A stretch of 64,000 nt of DNA. Source: Candidatus Thiomargarita nelsonii (lineage in GTDB: Bacteria > Pseudomonadota > Gammaproteobacteria > Beggiatoales > Beggiatoaceae). How positions within the stretch are numbered: position 1 is the stretch's first letter; each line of letters starts with the position of its first letter. The notes beneath the pieces are model-generated. The model saw only the letters and a program-made list of their open reading frames with translations. It was not told the DNA's origin and did no database searches. Location of the stretch: contig JSZA02000015.1 in NCBI GenBank assembly GCA_000785145.2, positions 22,305 to 86,304 of the forward strand, given 5' to 3'. Shown piece by piece: positions 35,795-44,669 of the stretch. The position numbers were made by a program, and so were the translations under genes.

Positions 35795-37242
35795 ATGGCA
35801 TTTGGTTAGTTGCATTGCCTTTACTCGGCGCATTTTTGCTCCCTATCATATATCGTCAACACACCAGCGTTGGCTATTGGACAGGACCTGTCATACTCAT
35901 ATTGAACTTAGCGATTGCTTTGGGATTATGGGATCGCACACCACAGAGTATCGCTATGGGAGGCTTTTCCGCTCCCTTGGGTATCCTATTTTATGTGGAT
36001 CAACTCGCCCTTTTATTTGTCATACTGGTTGTGCTAGGGACTTTAATATTATGGCTAGGCAAAGAGAGGGGACGGATTCAGGAAGAAACATTGCTGCTGT
36101 TGATTGTCGCTGGCGGTTGTGGACTGGCGTTATCGGGTGACTTATTTAATATCTATGTATTTTATGAAATAGTCGCTGTCGCTTCTTATGGATTAGCCGC
36201 GAGCCGAGGGAACGGTGCTGGCTATGCCGCGAGTATCCGTTTCCTGATTTTGGGTGCGCTTGGCTCAAGCCTACTATTATTGGGCATTGCCTTGATTTAC
36301 GCCGTCACTGGCACACTGAATTTAGCCCACCTAGCCCATCTCGCGCCAGAAAAGCTAAATGGCGAGGTTGGCTTAGTGGCATTTGCTTTGATGTTGATAG
36401 GCTTTGGCGTTAAAGCTGAAATATTTCCGGTTAATACATGGGTACCAGAAGTCTATACCACCGCACCCGCTCGAATTTCCGCGCTGTTAGGCGGAATAGT
36501 CTCCAAACTAGCCCTGTTAGTGGTATTACGGATACTGGTGTTGATGTATGCGGACACTACCGCGCCTCTGTTATTGCTCAGCTTAGGCGTTTTAGGGGTG
36601 ATCAGCGGAGAATTAGCGGCGCTACGTGCCACCGATTTACGACAAGTTTTAGCCTATTCATCTATCGGACAACTGGGCTTAGTTGCCATTGCCTTTGCTA
36701 TTCCGGGACCCGCTGGCGTGATTGCTGGCATTGCCCTTGCTCTCCATCACGCATTGGTCAAACCTGCCTTGTTTATGCTAACCCAAGCGTGGGGAGGACA
36801 CATCAACAAATTAATCGGTGCCTCACAAGTCTCCATGCTGAGTACCTTATTATTTTTAGTATTGGCACTTTCGCTGGTTGGTATCCCACCGCTGCCCGGT
36901 TTTTGGGCCAAGTTTTTGTTATTGAAAGGCGCCTTAGCTACCAACATCGGCGGGTATCAAATGGCAATCGCGGTGGTATTAATAGCGACGGTGATAGAAA
37001 CTGCCTATTTTCTACGCATTGCGCGTTTAATGTTTCAAGAGCCAACTAAAAAACCAACTGCGGAGATACCACACATACGTGAACTGGCACCCGCCCTGAG
37101 CTTGGTTACATTACTTTTTATCAGTGTTTTGACTGTTGGGGCAATTGGTGAGAGTCTAACGACAGTTGCTGAGGAGGCGGCGGATAGGGAGGCTTATATT
37201 AATAATAATACGCTACCAACAAATTGGCTCAGTGATAACTGA
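35791..37242 (+). CDS. mrpD: Mrp-type antiporter subunit D (proton-translocating NuoN/M-like)
   Basis: The 483-residue protein has about 14 spans and the antiporter-domain motifs: DLFNIYVFYEIVAVASYGL with the conserved Glu, FGVKAEIFPVNTWVPEVYTTAP with Lys and Pro, LAYSSIGQLGLV and LHHALVKPALFM with the conserved Lys. It conducts protons in the complex. The operon ends here; no second D or A-type gene follows. Confidence 0.92.
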   Translation: MNGIWLVALPLLGAFLLPIIYRQHTSVGYWTGPVILILNLAIALGLWDRTPQSIAMGGFSAPLGILFYVDQLALLFVILVVLGTLILWLGKERGRIQEETLLLLIVAGGCGLALSGDLFNIYVFYEIVAVASYGLAASRGNGAGYAASIRFLILGALGSSLLLLGIALIYAVTGTLNLAHLAHLAPEKLNGEVGLVAFALMLIGFGVKAEIFPVNTWVPEVYTTAPARISALLGGIVSKLALLVVLRILVLMYADTTAPLLLLSLGVLGVISGELAALRATDLRQVLAYSSIGQLGLVAIAFAIPGPAGVIAGIALALHHALVKPALFMLTQAWGGHINKLIGASQVSMLSTLLFLVLALSLVGIPPLPGFWAKFLLLKGALATNIGGYQMAIAVVLIATVIETAYFLRIARLMFQEPTKKPTAEIPHIRELAPALSLVTLLFISVLTVGAIGESLTTVAEEAADREAYINNNTLPTNWLSDN

Positions 37243-37292
37243 TTCTCGTTCCCACGCTCTGCGCTCATCGAGCCGACACAAGTTTATTTTTA

Positions 37293-37464
37293 GCAAGCGT
37301 AGGGTGCGTCCCACGCACCCTCTTTCCACCTTTATGTGCGTAGGACGCACCCTACACTTGCTTTTTTTATATGCCGAAGCAAGCGTAGGGTGCGTCCCAC
37401 GCACCCTCTTTCCACCTTTATGTGCGTAGGACGCACCCTACACTTGCTTTTTTTATATGCCGAA
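37293..37464. repeat. 86-bp perfect tandem duplication of a gtagggtgcgtccc unit
   Basis: Units 37293-37378 and 37379-37464 are identical. Each has gcaagcgtagggtgcgtccc, a short spacer, gcgtaggacgcaccctacac and ttgctttttttatatgccga plus a. Perfect identity implies recent duplication. The unit's last part runs into the next coding sequence. Confidence 0.9.
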
Positions 37465-37806
37465 GATTCAAATTATAGCTCGGTTTACACAACATTAAAA
37501 GAGTGTCGAGTTATTGAATCATCAGCAAATAACCCAGATGCCGAAATTGACTACTTTTCTGAAGAATGTCCGGGGCGAGAGGATTACCGGATTTTTCTTA
37601 AAGGTATGGATTCAAGAAGCTGGCTTGTTATAAAAAAAGGTGATAAAATCATCGCTGACTTTTTTGAGGAAATCATGGAAAATGCACCTGGTAATTTTCC
37701 TTATGTTTCAGGGAAATTGGCAGAATGGCGATACAAGGGAAAAACACCCATTGCTGTTATTATAGCTGCCACTCAAGAAATGCTGAAAAATACAATGGCC
37801 ACTTAA
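37422..37806 (+). CDS. hypothetical protein with N-terminus replaced by repeat DNA
   Basis: Convincing protein sequence runs from about 37460 (EDSNYSSVYTTLKECRVIES) through CPGREDYRIFLKGMDSRSWL to the stop at 37806. LLFLYA just before it looks like the end of a signal peptide, cut after Ala. Upstream the frame runs through repeat sequence, so the true signal start seems lost or displaced by the tandem repeat. ATG 37422 is a nominal start. No family recognised; probably a periplasmic protein fragment. Confidence 0.5.
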
Positions 37807-37904
37807 AATTGCTCCTGCTTTTATTCATGCTTTATAACTTATTGTTTTGAATGTAATTAAAAACAATGAACAAAAATAGGATCAAGTTTGAACGGGCAAA
37901 TAAA

Positions 37905-37924
37905 CTTCTTTTTCACCACCCCAG
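37905..37924. repeat. solitary end of the CTGGGG...GAAAAAGAAG element
   Basis: cttctttttcaccaccccag matches, inverted, the left terminus of the element at 40953-41107 over 17 exact bases. The two flank the fusion gene. The rest of 37807-38043 has no convincing gene. Confidence 0.55.
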
Positions 37925-38043
37925 TTTTTTGCAGCCGGTGATTTGCGACCTTAGGCGCAAGCGAAAAGATCGTACCTCGCTGAAGAAGGAAAGCTTGTTG
38001 CTAACCGCAAGCCCAAATGGGTTCAAGCCCAAGGAGAAACGTG

Positions 38044-40683
38044 ATGACGAACCATAATCTTTTACGTCTGATACTAATGTTAATACTGATTGGAGGCACC
38101 ATAGGAACAGGGCTCTCACATGCCGTTGAAAGTGCAGCAGATACCGTACTTATAAATGGTGAATTTTATACGGTTGATGAAGAGAAAAGCTGGGCCGAGG
38201 TAGTTGCTATTAAAGACGGCACAATTGTACATGTCGGTTCAATGGAAGGGAGCGACGCTTTTATAGACTCGCAAACAGAAGTCATTGACCTTAAAGGAAA
38301 ATTTGCAATGCCTTCTTTTGTAGATGCTCACATGCACCCATTATCGAACGCTTATGCCTATAAATTTACGGCGGCTTTGTTTGATTTTAATACCCATAAG
38401 CAATATATTGCAGCAATTGAAGAGTTTGCTCAGAATAACCCTGGGACGGAAGGATTTATGGGAGCTGGATTTGACCGCTACATCTATGATGATATCGGCC
38501 CCAGGAAAGAGTGGCTTGACGCAATAGATTCTACGCGGCCCATAGCCATCGTTGACAAAGATATTCATACCATGTGGGTTAATTCCAAAGTGTTTGAGTT
38601 GCTTGGTTGGGATAAGAACACTCCTGACCCTGAAGGCGGTACTATCGTAAGAGATCCGAATACCGGGGAACTGACTGGGTTATTAGTAGAGATGGCAGCA
38701 ATGGAACCTGCCTGGTATCTTTTTCCAGCACCTACAAAGACAGAATATAAAACGTCTTTACTGTGGCTTCAAGAATGGCTAAACCGTGAAGGTATTACAA
38801 CGGCTCATGATGCTTGGATGGAGTTTGATCGCAATTATTATAAGGCCTATGATGAACTGGCCAAAGCAGGACAGTTGACCGTTCGTTTTAGAGGTTCATG
38901 GTATATTGATGATGCCGGAAATTATTTGAAGGATATTACAAAAGGGCTTCGAAAGTCAAAAAAACTGACACATCCACACTTTAAAGTAAATTCCTTTAAA
39001 TTTCTGGCTGATGGAGCAGGAGATACAGCTTATGAATTTGGAAACAATCCCAACGGTCTTAAAATTTGGCAAGATGATGCTATGGTCAGCGCTTTTGATA
39101 AGGTAGATGATGCAGGGTTCCAGATTCACGTCCATACAATCGGTGATCGTGCGGTAGATTACGTAGTAGATGCGCTTGAAGATGTTGTGTGGATGAATGG
39201 TGAAAGGGATTCCAGGCACTCCCTGGCCCACGTTGAAAAGGCAAGAAGTAAAGACATCACAAGAATGGGTACGCTGGGGCTTGCCGCCCACATAACACCA
39301 CTTTTTCTTGCAAAGAATCCGCAGGGAAATGAAAGTCCCTATAAAAGTCTTTTTGATGCTGGTGTTAATGTAACAAATGCAAGTGACTGGACTACTTCAC
39401 AGTTTGATCCTATATTAAATATTAGCCAGGGTTTGTCAAAATCGAATGTCAGCCTTGAACAGATGATTAAGGCTGGAACATTTAATGGTGCCCATGCTAA
39501 CTTTCTTGAAAATGAAATTGGGTCACTCGAGGTTGGAAAAAAAGCGGATATTGTTGTGCTGAGTGAAAATATTTTTAATTTAAATGCGAGAGAGATCGCC
39601 AATGTTAGCGTGGAAAGGACCTTTTTTGAAGGCCGGCAGGTATATTCTAATGTTACGCCTCCTCCTACATCAACCATTCGCGTGCTAGCTGAATGGGAGC
39701 ATCAGGAAGCAGTTTGGTTACAATGGCCCGGTCGTTGGGAAAATGTTTATGAGTCTTCCTTTGCGAAGATGACTAATGTCATCGTTCAATATGAAAAACT
39801 ACATATATTGTACAACAATAAAAGGATCAAAAGGCAGGCTCGAACCGCTATTCGCAATGCTGGTGGTGATCCTGACCATTATAATATTATTTGGCACCGG
39901 ATAGCTAATAACAATGCATGGATGAGAGATAATGGTCCAATGTATGTAGTGCAGGATGGTGAAATGCGTATTCAGAACTGGGAATTTGATGCGTGGGGCG
40001 GAGGTTTTGGTAACAAGATTCGCTACAAAAAAGATAATAGAGTACCAATAGCTGTAGGAGCCTATCTGAACATGCCAGTAGACAAAGTAGATATTGTACA
40101 CGAGCGAGGCAACCTTGAATTTAACGGCGTAGATAGCGTAATATTAAACTGGAGTACTATAGGCGACCCCAACAGAAACCCAGGTTATACAAAAAATCAG
40201 GCCATTGCTGATATGAAAACCTATTTTGGTGTAAGTAGAGTGGTGTTGATAGAAGGGGTAACTGAAGGTGATCTAACCAAAGGTCATATTGATGGTATCG
40301 CACGATTTATTGATGTAGACACCGTAGTTGTACCTCAATGCACACAAGCTTCAAAATGTAAACCCGGTGACGGTAAAGACGATAAGGTCTATAATGATGC
40401 TGCAACTGCCATATCTGATGCTGGGTTTAAGGTTATTCGTGAACCATTGGAAGGCATTGCTAGTTATAACGACAGTACCTTCGATACTGACTATTTGAAC
40501 TGGATTGTTGGAAACGGTTTTGTCATAGTGGTTGGTTTTGATAATCCGGTTACTGATGCGGCAGCAAAGGCCAGGATTGAATCCTACTACCCCGGAAGAG
40601 ATGTGCATGTAATAGAAATGCTCGGTTCATGGGAAGCAGGCGGTGGTGCTCATTGCCATACTAATGACCAACCGGCTTTGTAG
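38044..40683 (+). CDS. secreted amidohydrolase / agmatine-deiminase-like fusion
   Basis: ATG 38044 follows AAGGAGA. The 879-residue protein starts with a signal peptide (LILMLILIGGTIGTGLSHA). Residues about 35-540 are an amidohydrolase-3 (YtcJ-like) domain: VDAHMHPL metal motif near 95, then HVHTIGDRAVDY, RHSLAHVE and NASDWTTSQ. Residues about 555-875 are a peptidyl-arginine/agmatine deiminase domain: RVLAEWEHQEAVWLQWP, NAWMRDNGPMYV, GHIDGIARFI with catalytic His and Asp, and GGGAHCHTNDQPA with the nucleophilic Cys. A usual EGGN motif reads ERGN here. AGA/AGG codons are about as frequent as CGN, unlike neighbours. Both halves would act outside the cytoplasm on amide or guanidine substrates. 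Fusion partners and AGR usage suggest acquisition. Confidence 0.88.
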   Translation: MTNHNLLRLILMLILIGGTIGTGLSHAVESAADTVLINGEFYTVDEEKSWAEVVAIKDGTIVHVGSMEGSDAFIDSQTEVIDLKGKFAMPSFVDAHMHPLSNAYAYKFTAALFDFNTHKQYIAAIEEFAQNNPGTEGFMGAGFDRYIYDDIGPRKEWLDAIDSTRPIAIVDKDIHTMWVNSKVFELLGWDKNTPDPEGGTIVRDPNTGELTGLLVEMAAMEPAWYLFPAPTKTEYKTSLLWLQEWLNREGITTAHDAWMEFDRNYYKAYDELAKAGQLTVRFRGSWYIDDAGNYLKDITKGLRKSKKLTHPHFKVNSFKFLADGAGDTAYEFGNNPNGLKIWQDDAMVSAFDKVDDAGFQIHVHTIGDRAVDYVVDALEDVVWMNGERDSRHSLAHVEKARSKDITRMGTLGLAAHITPLFLAKNPQGNESPYKSLFDAGVNVTNASDWTTSQFDPILNISQGLSKSNVSLEQMIKAGTFNGAHANFLENEIGSLEVGKKADIVVLSENIFNLNAREIANVSVERTFFEGRQVYSNVTPPPTSTIRVLAEWEHQEAVWLQWPGRWENVYESSFAKMTNVIVQYEKLHILYNNKRIKRQARTAIRNAGGDPDHYNIIWHRIANNNAWMRDNGPMYVVQDGEMRIQNWEFDAWGGGFGNKIRYKKDNRVPIAVGAYLNMPVDKVDIVHERGNLEFNGVDSVILNWSTIGDPNRNPGYTKNQAIADMKTYFGVSRVVLIEGVTEGDLTKGHIDGIARFIDVDTVVVPQCTQASKCKPGDGKDDKVYNDAATAISDAGFKVIREPLEGIASYNDSTFDTDYLNWIVGNGFVIVVGFDNPVTDAAAKARIESYYPGRDVHVIEMLGSWEAGGGAHCHTNDQPAL

Positions 40684-40952
40684 GCAGGGTGCTGATGAGG
40701 CTTATATTTTTTTAGGGCTTATTGCATTACATATATTTGCAACGATTAAACACCATATTTCTGGAAATGAAGTGTTGCGTAAAATGACTTAAATGCAGCA
40801 GACATAACTATTTTGGATCAAACGTAAATCCGGGTAAAGTGGGCAAAGTCTTTTTATTGCCTACCATTTCGATCCCAAAATCTTTGCCATTGTCAATCCC
40901 GAATGCCGATGCACACAAACGAACGGCTTACCTGATAAGCGATAGCGTCATG
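40684..40952. other. gene-free spacer after the fusion gene
   Basis: I see no reading frame with recognisable protein sequence. Stretches such as tttttattgcctaccatttc and aatgccgatgcacacaaacg look like eroded coding DNA but could not be assigned. Confidence 0.3.
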
Positions 40953-41107
40953 CTGGGGTGGTGAAAAAGAAACAGTATGTTAGCCATAAAACTGATCCCG
41001 TTTTTATTCATTATTTTTAATAACTTTAAAAACAACCCGTTATAAAGCAGGAATAAAAACGGGATCAGTTTTGATTGGTATTGGCTGCTTCTTTTTCACC
41101 CCCCCAG
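40953..41107. mobile_element. miniature element with CTGGGGTGGTGAAAAAGAA ends
   Basis: The 23-bp ends CTGGGGTGGTGAAAAAGAAA (plus CAG) and, inverted, CTGGGGGGGTGAAAAAGAAG (plus CAG) match at 21 of 23 bases. Inside, a 22-bp exact inverted repeat (AAAACTGATCCCGTTTTTAT plus TC) encloses about 40 AT-rich bases. 155 bp, no protein. A target duplication was not found. A solitary end occurs at 37905-37924. Confidence 0.7.
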
Positions 41108-41340
41108 GGAACGCCCCCTCTCCCAGTTGGGAAGAATTGTTTTGTCCGTAGCTGTTCGTACAACGAATAAACCCAAAATACTCAATTATTCAAGTGATTT
41201 TATTGTTTAATCCTTCCTCCTTACCCACTTGTGTGTCGAGCATCAAAAGAATTTTGAATTTTCTTTTCCCATTCAGTTAACGTTAGCGAGTGTAGGGTGC
41301 GTCCTACGCACCTGTTTGTCAGTGTCGATCAATTAGACGT

Positions 41341-41679
41341 GACCATAAGGCAATGCCATTAAGTTAAGACAAACCTACGAGGTTGCCAAAACCTGCTCCG
41401 GTTAATTTTTCATTGAGTTTACAACGACCTGCGAGGTATGGGTTGACTGAGGTCTGATTTGGGGAGCGTTATCTTAATGGCATTGGACCATAAGGTCAAT
41501 GCCATATCGTACCGCCCCAAATGAACGTTCCGTTACTTCGTTTACTTAGGTAACGAAGTATCAGACCTACGAGGAGACCAATACCTCGCAGAGCGTTGTA
41601 AATTAAACGAAAAATTAACCTACGATGTTTTGGCAAGCTCGTAGGTTTGTGGGCACGATATGGCATTGGACCATAAGGT
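41341..41679. mobile_element. two CAATGCCA-family elements inserted at one target
   Basis: Copy 3 is 41351-41485 (135 bp) and copy 4 is 41497-41668 (172 bp); both start CAATGCCAT and end ATGGCATTG. The target GACCATAAGGT occurs between them (41486-41496) and after the second (41669-41679), and GACCATAAGG precedes the first (41341-41350). One element thus landed in the target duplication of the other, or recombination doubled the unit. Interiors differ: cctacgaggttgccaaaacc in copy 3, and a paired acctacga/tcgtaggt palindrome in copy 4. Confidence 0.85.
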
Positions 41680-41839
41680 GCGTAGGACGCACCCGGAATG
41701 AGAACCAGGCTAGGCTCGCTCCTTGTGATCTCCCTGAGATGTTTCAGCCTGTGAGGCTGTGTGATACCAAGAGTCCCCCTCAGACCAGTAATATTGCTTG
41801 AGGACGCCAGCTCTCAGTGCGTTTACCACCTCCGACGGC

Positions 41840-42041
41840 GAACAGAGACGCTTGAAACTTTGCTCAGGTTTTCAAAATGAGCAATTCGCTCCCGCTGACT
41901 GTCAAGTTCACTCTGAAGGCACTCAAGCACGTCAAGCAGTGTTTGGCCCTTTGCTGCCGGAAAACAGCTTGCCGCCACCTCACTCAAATTGACCGTTGCC
42001 GCTAATAAGACGGCTGTTTGAAGTCAAACTCGTTTTTTCAT
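41840..42041 (-). pseudogene. broken paralogue of the coiled-coil lectin gene
   Basis: From ATG 42041 the frame reads MKKRV, TGA (42024-42026), then LQTAVLLAATVNLSEVAAS. It goes on to RERIAHFENLSKVSS and loses similarity near 41840. It matches the first 60-65 residues of the gene at 43157-44032, including the sequence before the ATG. Only the signal peptide and first coiled-coil turn survive. Confidence 0.8.
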
Positions 42042-42112
42042 TTAATGTCTCCTGTATAAGTAGGACTTACCATAATAATGAGTACAACGGATTTTTGGCC
42101 TAAACGGATTAT

Positions 42113-42850
42113 TTACATTGCCGGTTTGATAATCTGTTTTTCAAGTTCGCTTAGGAATGCCATGACTTGTTCTCGACTCACTGTGGCGTCCAAGAAATTA
42201 TTAACAGATTTACCGCCTTTGAAATAGTCAATCAGGGTTTTAACAGGAACACTTGTGTTAGCAAAAACGGGGATACCGTTCTGAACAAAAGGCTCATAAC
42301 TGATATTCTGTTTATTCTCCTCTGAGTGCTCACCTAATTTGTTGGGCGGACTGTAGATGGTATAAAGCTGCTCTACATGCTTGGCAACGGTTTTATTAGC
42401 AGATAATTGCGCGAGCAGTTGATTTTGTTTTTCTACATTCAAGATATGTGGTTTGCTTGTTATTAAGTTTAACAAGTTTTGAGGTGCCATAATGAACTTA
42501 AGCAATGTATCTTCAGATTTTTCTTGTAAGGCACCGTTTTCATAGCTGCTTAAAGTCGCAGCCTCCCAGTCTAATAAACGGCTTAATTCAATTTGTGTTA
42601 ATCCGTAGTGGGAACGCCAATGACGAATTTCTTCCGGTTGCAACATGTCATGACGGCGGCGATATTCACGATAAGCCTCGTCTAAAGCATCATGCCCCAA
42701 ACTGCTGGTAAATTTTTCTCCACAGACGGGGCATTTATAAAATTCTTCTGTCACTTCAAAATATTCACCACGCACGGTGACTGTCACTGCGGCTCGATCT
42801 GGCTTAATCTCATTTTCATAATCGCAATTCAAGCAATACTCTAACATCAC
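42113..42850 (-). CDS. MqsA-like zinc-ribbon/HTH protein with a C-terminal DUF433-like domain
   Basis: Start ATG 42850 or 42847. The 245-residue protein has a zinc ribbon (CLNCDYEN and CPVCGEKF, residues 6-46), then an HTH (IRHWRSHYGLTQIELSRLLD, then TLSSYENG) as in MqsA/YgiT-type antitoxins. The last 50 residues (GIPVFANTSVPVKTLIDYF, then NNFLDATVSREQVMAFL) resemble DUF433 antitoxin-like domains. Two antitoxin-type modules in one chain is unusual. No toxin gene adjoins it: a lectin relic lies downstream and a lectin gene upstream. It probably binds DNA as a regulator. Confidence 0.75.
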   Translation of the reverse strand: MMLEYCLNCDYENEIKPDRAAVTVTVRGEYFEVTEEFYKCPVCGEKFTSSLGHDALDEAYREYRRRHDMLQPEEIRHWRSHYGLTQIELSRLLDWEAATLSSYENGALQEKSEDTLLKFIMAPQNLLNLITSKPHILNVEKQNQLLAQLSANKTVAKHVEQLYTIYSPPNKLGEHSEENKQNISYEPFVQNGIPVFANTSVPVKTLIDYFKGGKSVNNFLDATVSREQVMAFLSELEKQIIKPAM

Positions 42851-43016
42851 TCACCTCTATTGTGTTGTAAAAAGCTCAAAAAATTGCTTAACGATAAGGA
42901 TAAGTCAGGGGCTTTGTAGATTCATGAAACGAGATGCAAATGGCATTTTTCCTTTTCTTTTTTTCCCTGATAAGCCCATGCAGACGGAAGTTTTTTAACA
43001 TTTTTAAGCCGTTAAA

Positions 43017-43047
43017 GAAATCCGATTTTTTAAAAAAATCGGATTTT
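43017..43047. terminator. bidirectional terminator-like hairpin
   Basis: AAATCCGATTTTTT and AAAAAAATCGGATTT form an almost perfect stem with T runs on both strands. It lies downstream of the lectin gene on the minus strand. Confidence 0.6.
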
Positions 43048-43051
43048 TGGA

Positions 43052-43146
43052 ACGTAGGGTGCGTCCTACGCACCGTCATTGGCACCATTTGAAATCAAAT
43101 CATTAATGGTGTGAGATTAATGGCGTGTGGGACGCAGCCTACGCTT
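43052..43146. repeat. gtagggtgcgtcc repeat with diverged right arm
   Basis: acgtagggtgcgtcctacgc is followed 60 bases later by gtgtgggacgcagcctacgc, its imperfect inverse. It separates the lectin gene from the terminator-like hairpin. Confidence 0.6.
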
Positions 43147-43156
43147 GCTACGTTCA

Positions 43157-44032
43157 CTATTGTCCAATTGCTGTCCATTGAGCCCTAGCCCGATAGACTT
43201 TCGTATTACACCAGGTCACGAACTCGTAACTAAAGCCTCTTTTATCAACCTGTTTCACATTTACCCTAATTCTGTGGTTGTTCCCCTCTATAATATCCAG
43301 AAAGATTAAGCTTAACATGACGACCGGTGCGGCTTGAAATTTCCTCTTGAAATTAACCCGCTTATTTAAAATTCCACGAGTATAACAATTTTCTCGTAGC
43401 TTCATCAACTCAGGAATAGCATCTCTATTTATCTCTAAAACTCCTTGCTCCACGCGAGGAGCGGCTGTGGTTTGTCTCGTGCCATCCGGAAACTTAACAC
43501 CTCCACTGGTACTATGAATGGTGCCAGCCACTTCCAATTTGCTGGTTGGGCTCGACGTGCCAATCCCGACATTGCCATCGCTTGAAACACTGCTCGCATC
43601 AGTTTTTTGCCGCAAATCCTTTTCAAGCTCAGAAATTCGCTCATGTAATGCTTGAATGCCATTGCTTGAAACACTGAGCGCATCAGTTTTTTGCCGCAAA
43701 TCCTTTTCAAGCTCGGAAATTCGCTCATGTAATGCTTGAATGCCATTGCTTGAAACACTGAGCGCATCAGTTTTTTGCCGCAAAGCTTTATTCTCATTTT
43801 CAAGCTGAGCAATTCGCTCATGTAATGCTTGAATGGCATCGCTTGAAACTTTGCTCAGGTTTTCAAAATGAGCAATTCGCTCCCGCAGACTGTCAAATTT
43901 ACTCTGAAGGCATTCAAACACATTTAACTCTGCTTTGCATTTAGCTGGTGGAAAAGAGTTAGCCGCCACCTGACTCAAATTGACCGTTGCCGCTAATAAT
44001 ACGGCGGTTTGAAGTAAAACTCGTTTTTTCAT
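43157..44032 (-). CDS. secreted coiled-coil protein with H-type lectin-like C-terminus
   Basis: The 291-residue protein starts with a signal peptide (MKKRVLLQTAVLLAATVNLS). Residues about 45-150 form a coiled coil built of near-identical units of about 29 residues (ALHERISELEKDLRQKTD, then ALSVSSNGIQ). A tail-fibre-like stretch follows: DGNVGIGTSSPTSKLEVAGT and GGVKFPDGTRQTTAA. The end (APVVMLSLIFLDIIEGNNH, RIRVNVKQV, GFSYEFVTWCNTKVYRA, WTAIG) fits the H-type lectin pattern. A trimeric exported adhesin-like fibre is likely. The DNA repeats (about 43600-43800) can expand or contract. A broken paralogue lies at 41840-42041. Confidence 0.75.
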   Translation of the reverse strand: MKKRVLLQTAVLLAATVNLSQVAANSFPPAKCKAELNVFECLQSKFDSLRERIAHFENLSKVSSDAIQALHERIAQLENENKALRQKTDALSVSSNGIQALHERISELEKDLRQKTDALSVSSNGIQALHERISELEKDLRQKTDASSVSSDGNVGIGTSSPTSKLEVAGTIHSTSGGVKFPDGTRQTTAAPRVEQGVLEINRDAIPELMKLRENCYTRGILNKRVNFKRKFQAAPVVMLSLIFLDIIEGNNHRIRVNVKQVDKRGFSYEFVTWCNTKVYRARAQWTAIGQ

Positions 44033-44280
44033 TTAATGTCTCCTCTATGTATTTAATACTCGACTCACAAGTTTTTTTTGACTTGACATTGTTGTTGGAG
44101 TCCAAAGCTTTAGCTTTGGACGTGCCCGCTGTTTGTCCAAACCGAAGGTGGACTCCATAAAAGGCAAAATGTCAAGTTCAAAAAACTTGTGAGTTATATT
44201 TACACATTTTTTTGTGAACTTGTCAAGAATCCTTTTGATATAATTTAAGCATGGAAATTTTTGGGAAAACCAATTGACTA

Positions 44281-44400
44281 GCGGTGAGCCACTATCTAGG
44301 ATAGTCTTTAAGTTGGTTGAAGTGAAGGAAGTTGCGGTAAAGATTGAGGAACAGCGTAAACTATGGGAAGGAATTAAATGGCAAGCCAAAAATCCTATTT
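44281..44400 (+). pseudogene. C-terminal fragment of an unidentified protein
   Basis: After a stop the frame reads SGEPLSRIVFKLVEVKEVAV, then KIEEQRKLWEGIKWQAKNPI and a stop. It is amphipathic and protein-like but has no start codon. Family not recognised. Confidence 0.35.
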
Positions 44401-44433
44401 AGGAACGTGCATGAAATAATTTAGTCAACTTCA

Positions 44434-44552
44434 AAACAAGACCTGGCAGGTTAAAAACAAAACCTGCCAGGTCAAAGTTAAATTCAGGGATGAGGTGCCT
44501 TTGACCTGCCAGGTTTTGTTTTAACCTGGCAGGTCTTGTTTTGACTTTGGTT
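44434..44552. repeat. four acctggcaggt palindromes
   Basis: Two copies (acctggcaggttaaaaacaa, aacctgccaggtcaaagtta) are mirrored by two more (gacctgccaggttttgtttt, aacctggcaggtcttgtttt), forming a large inverted repeat around 44475-44495. TTTTGACTTTGG is then repeated. No gene in 44401-44669. Confidence 0.65.
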
Positions 44553-44669
44553 TTGACTTTGGTTTTGACTTTCAGACGTTATTTCATGCGCTCACCTTAT
44601 TTATTGAAGAAATAGGATTTTTTAGGTTTTTTATACCCGCCGCTCATTGTAAAGAAAAGAGAATGGAAA

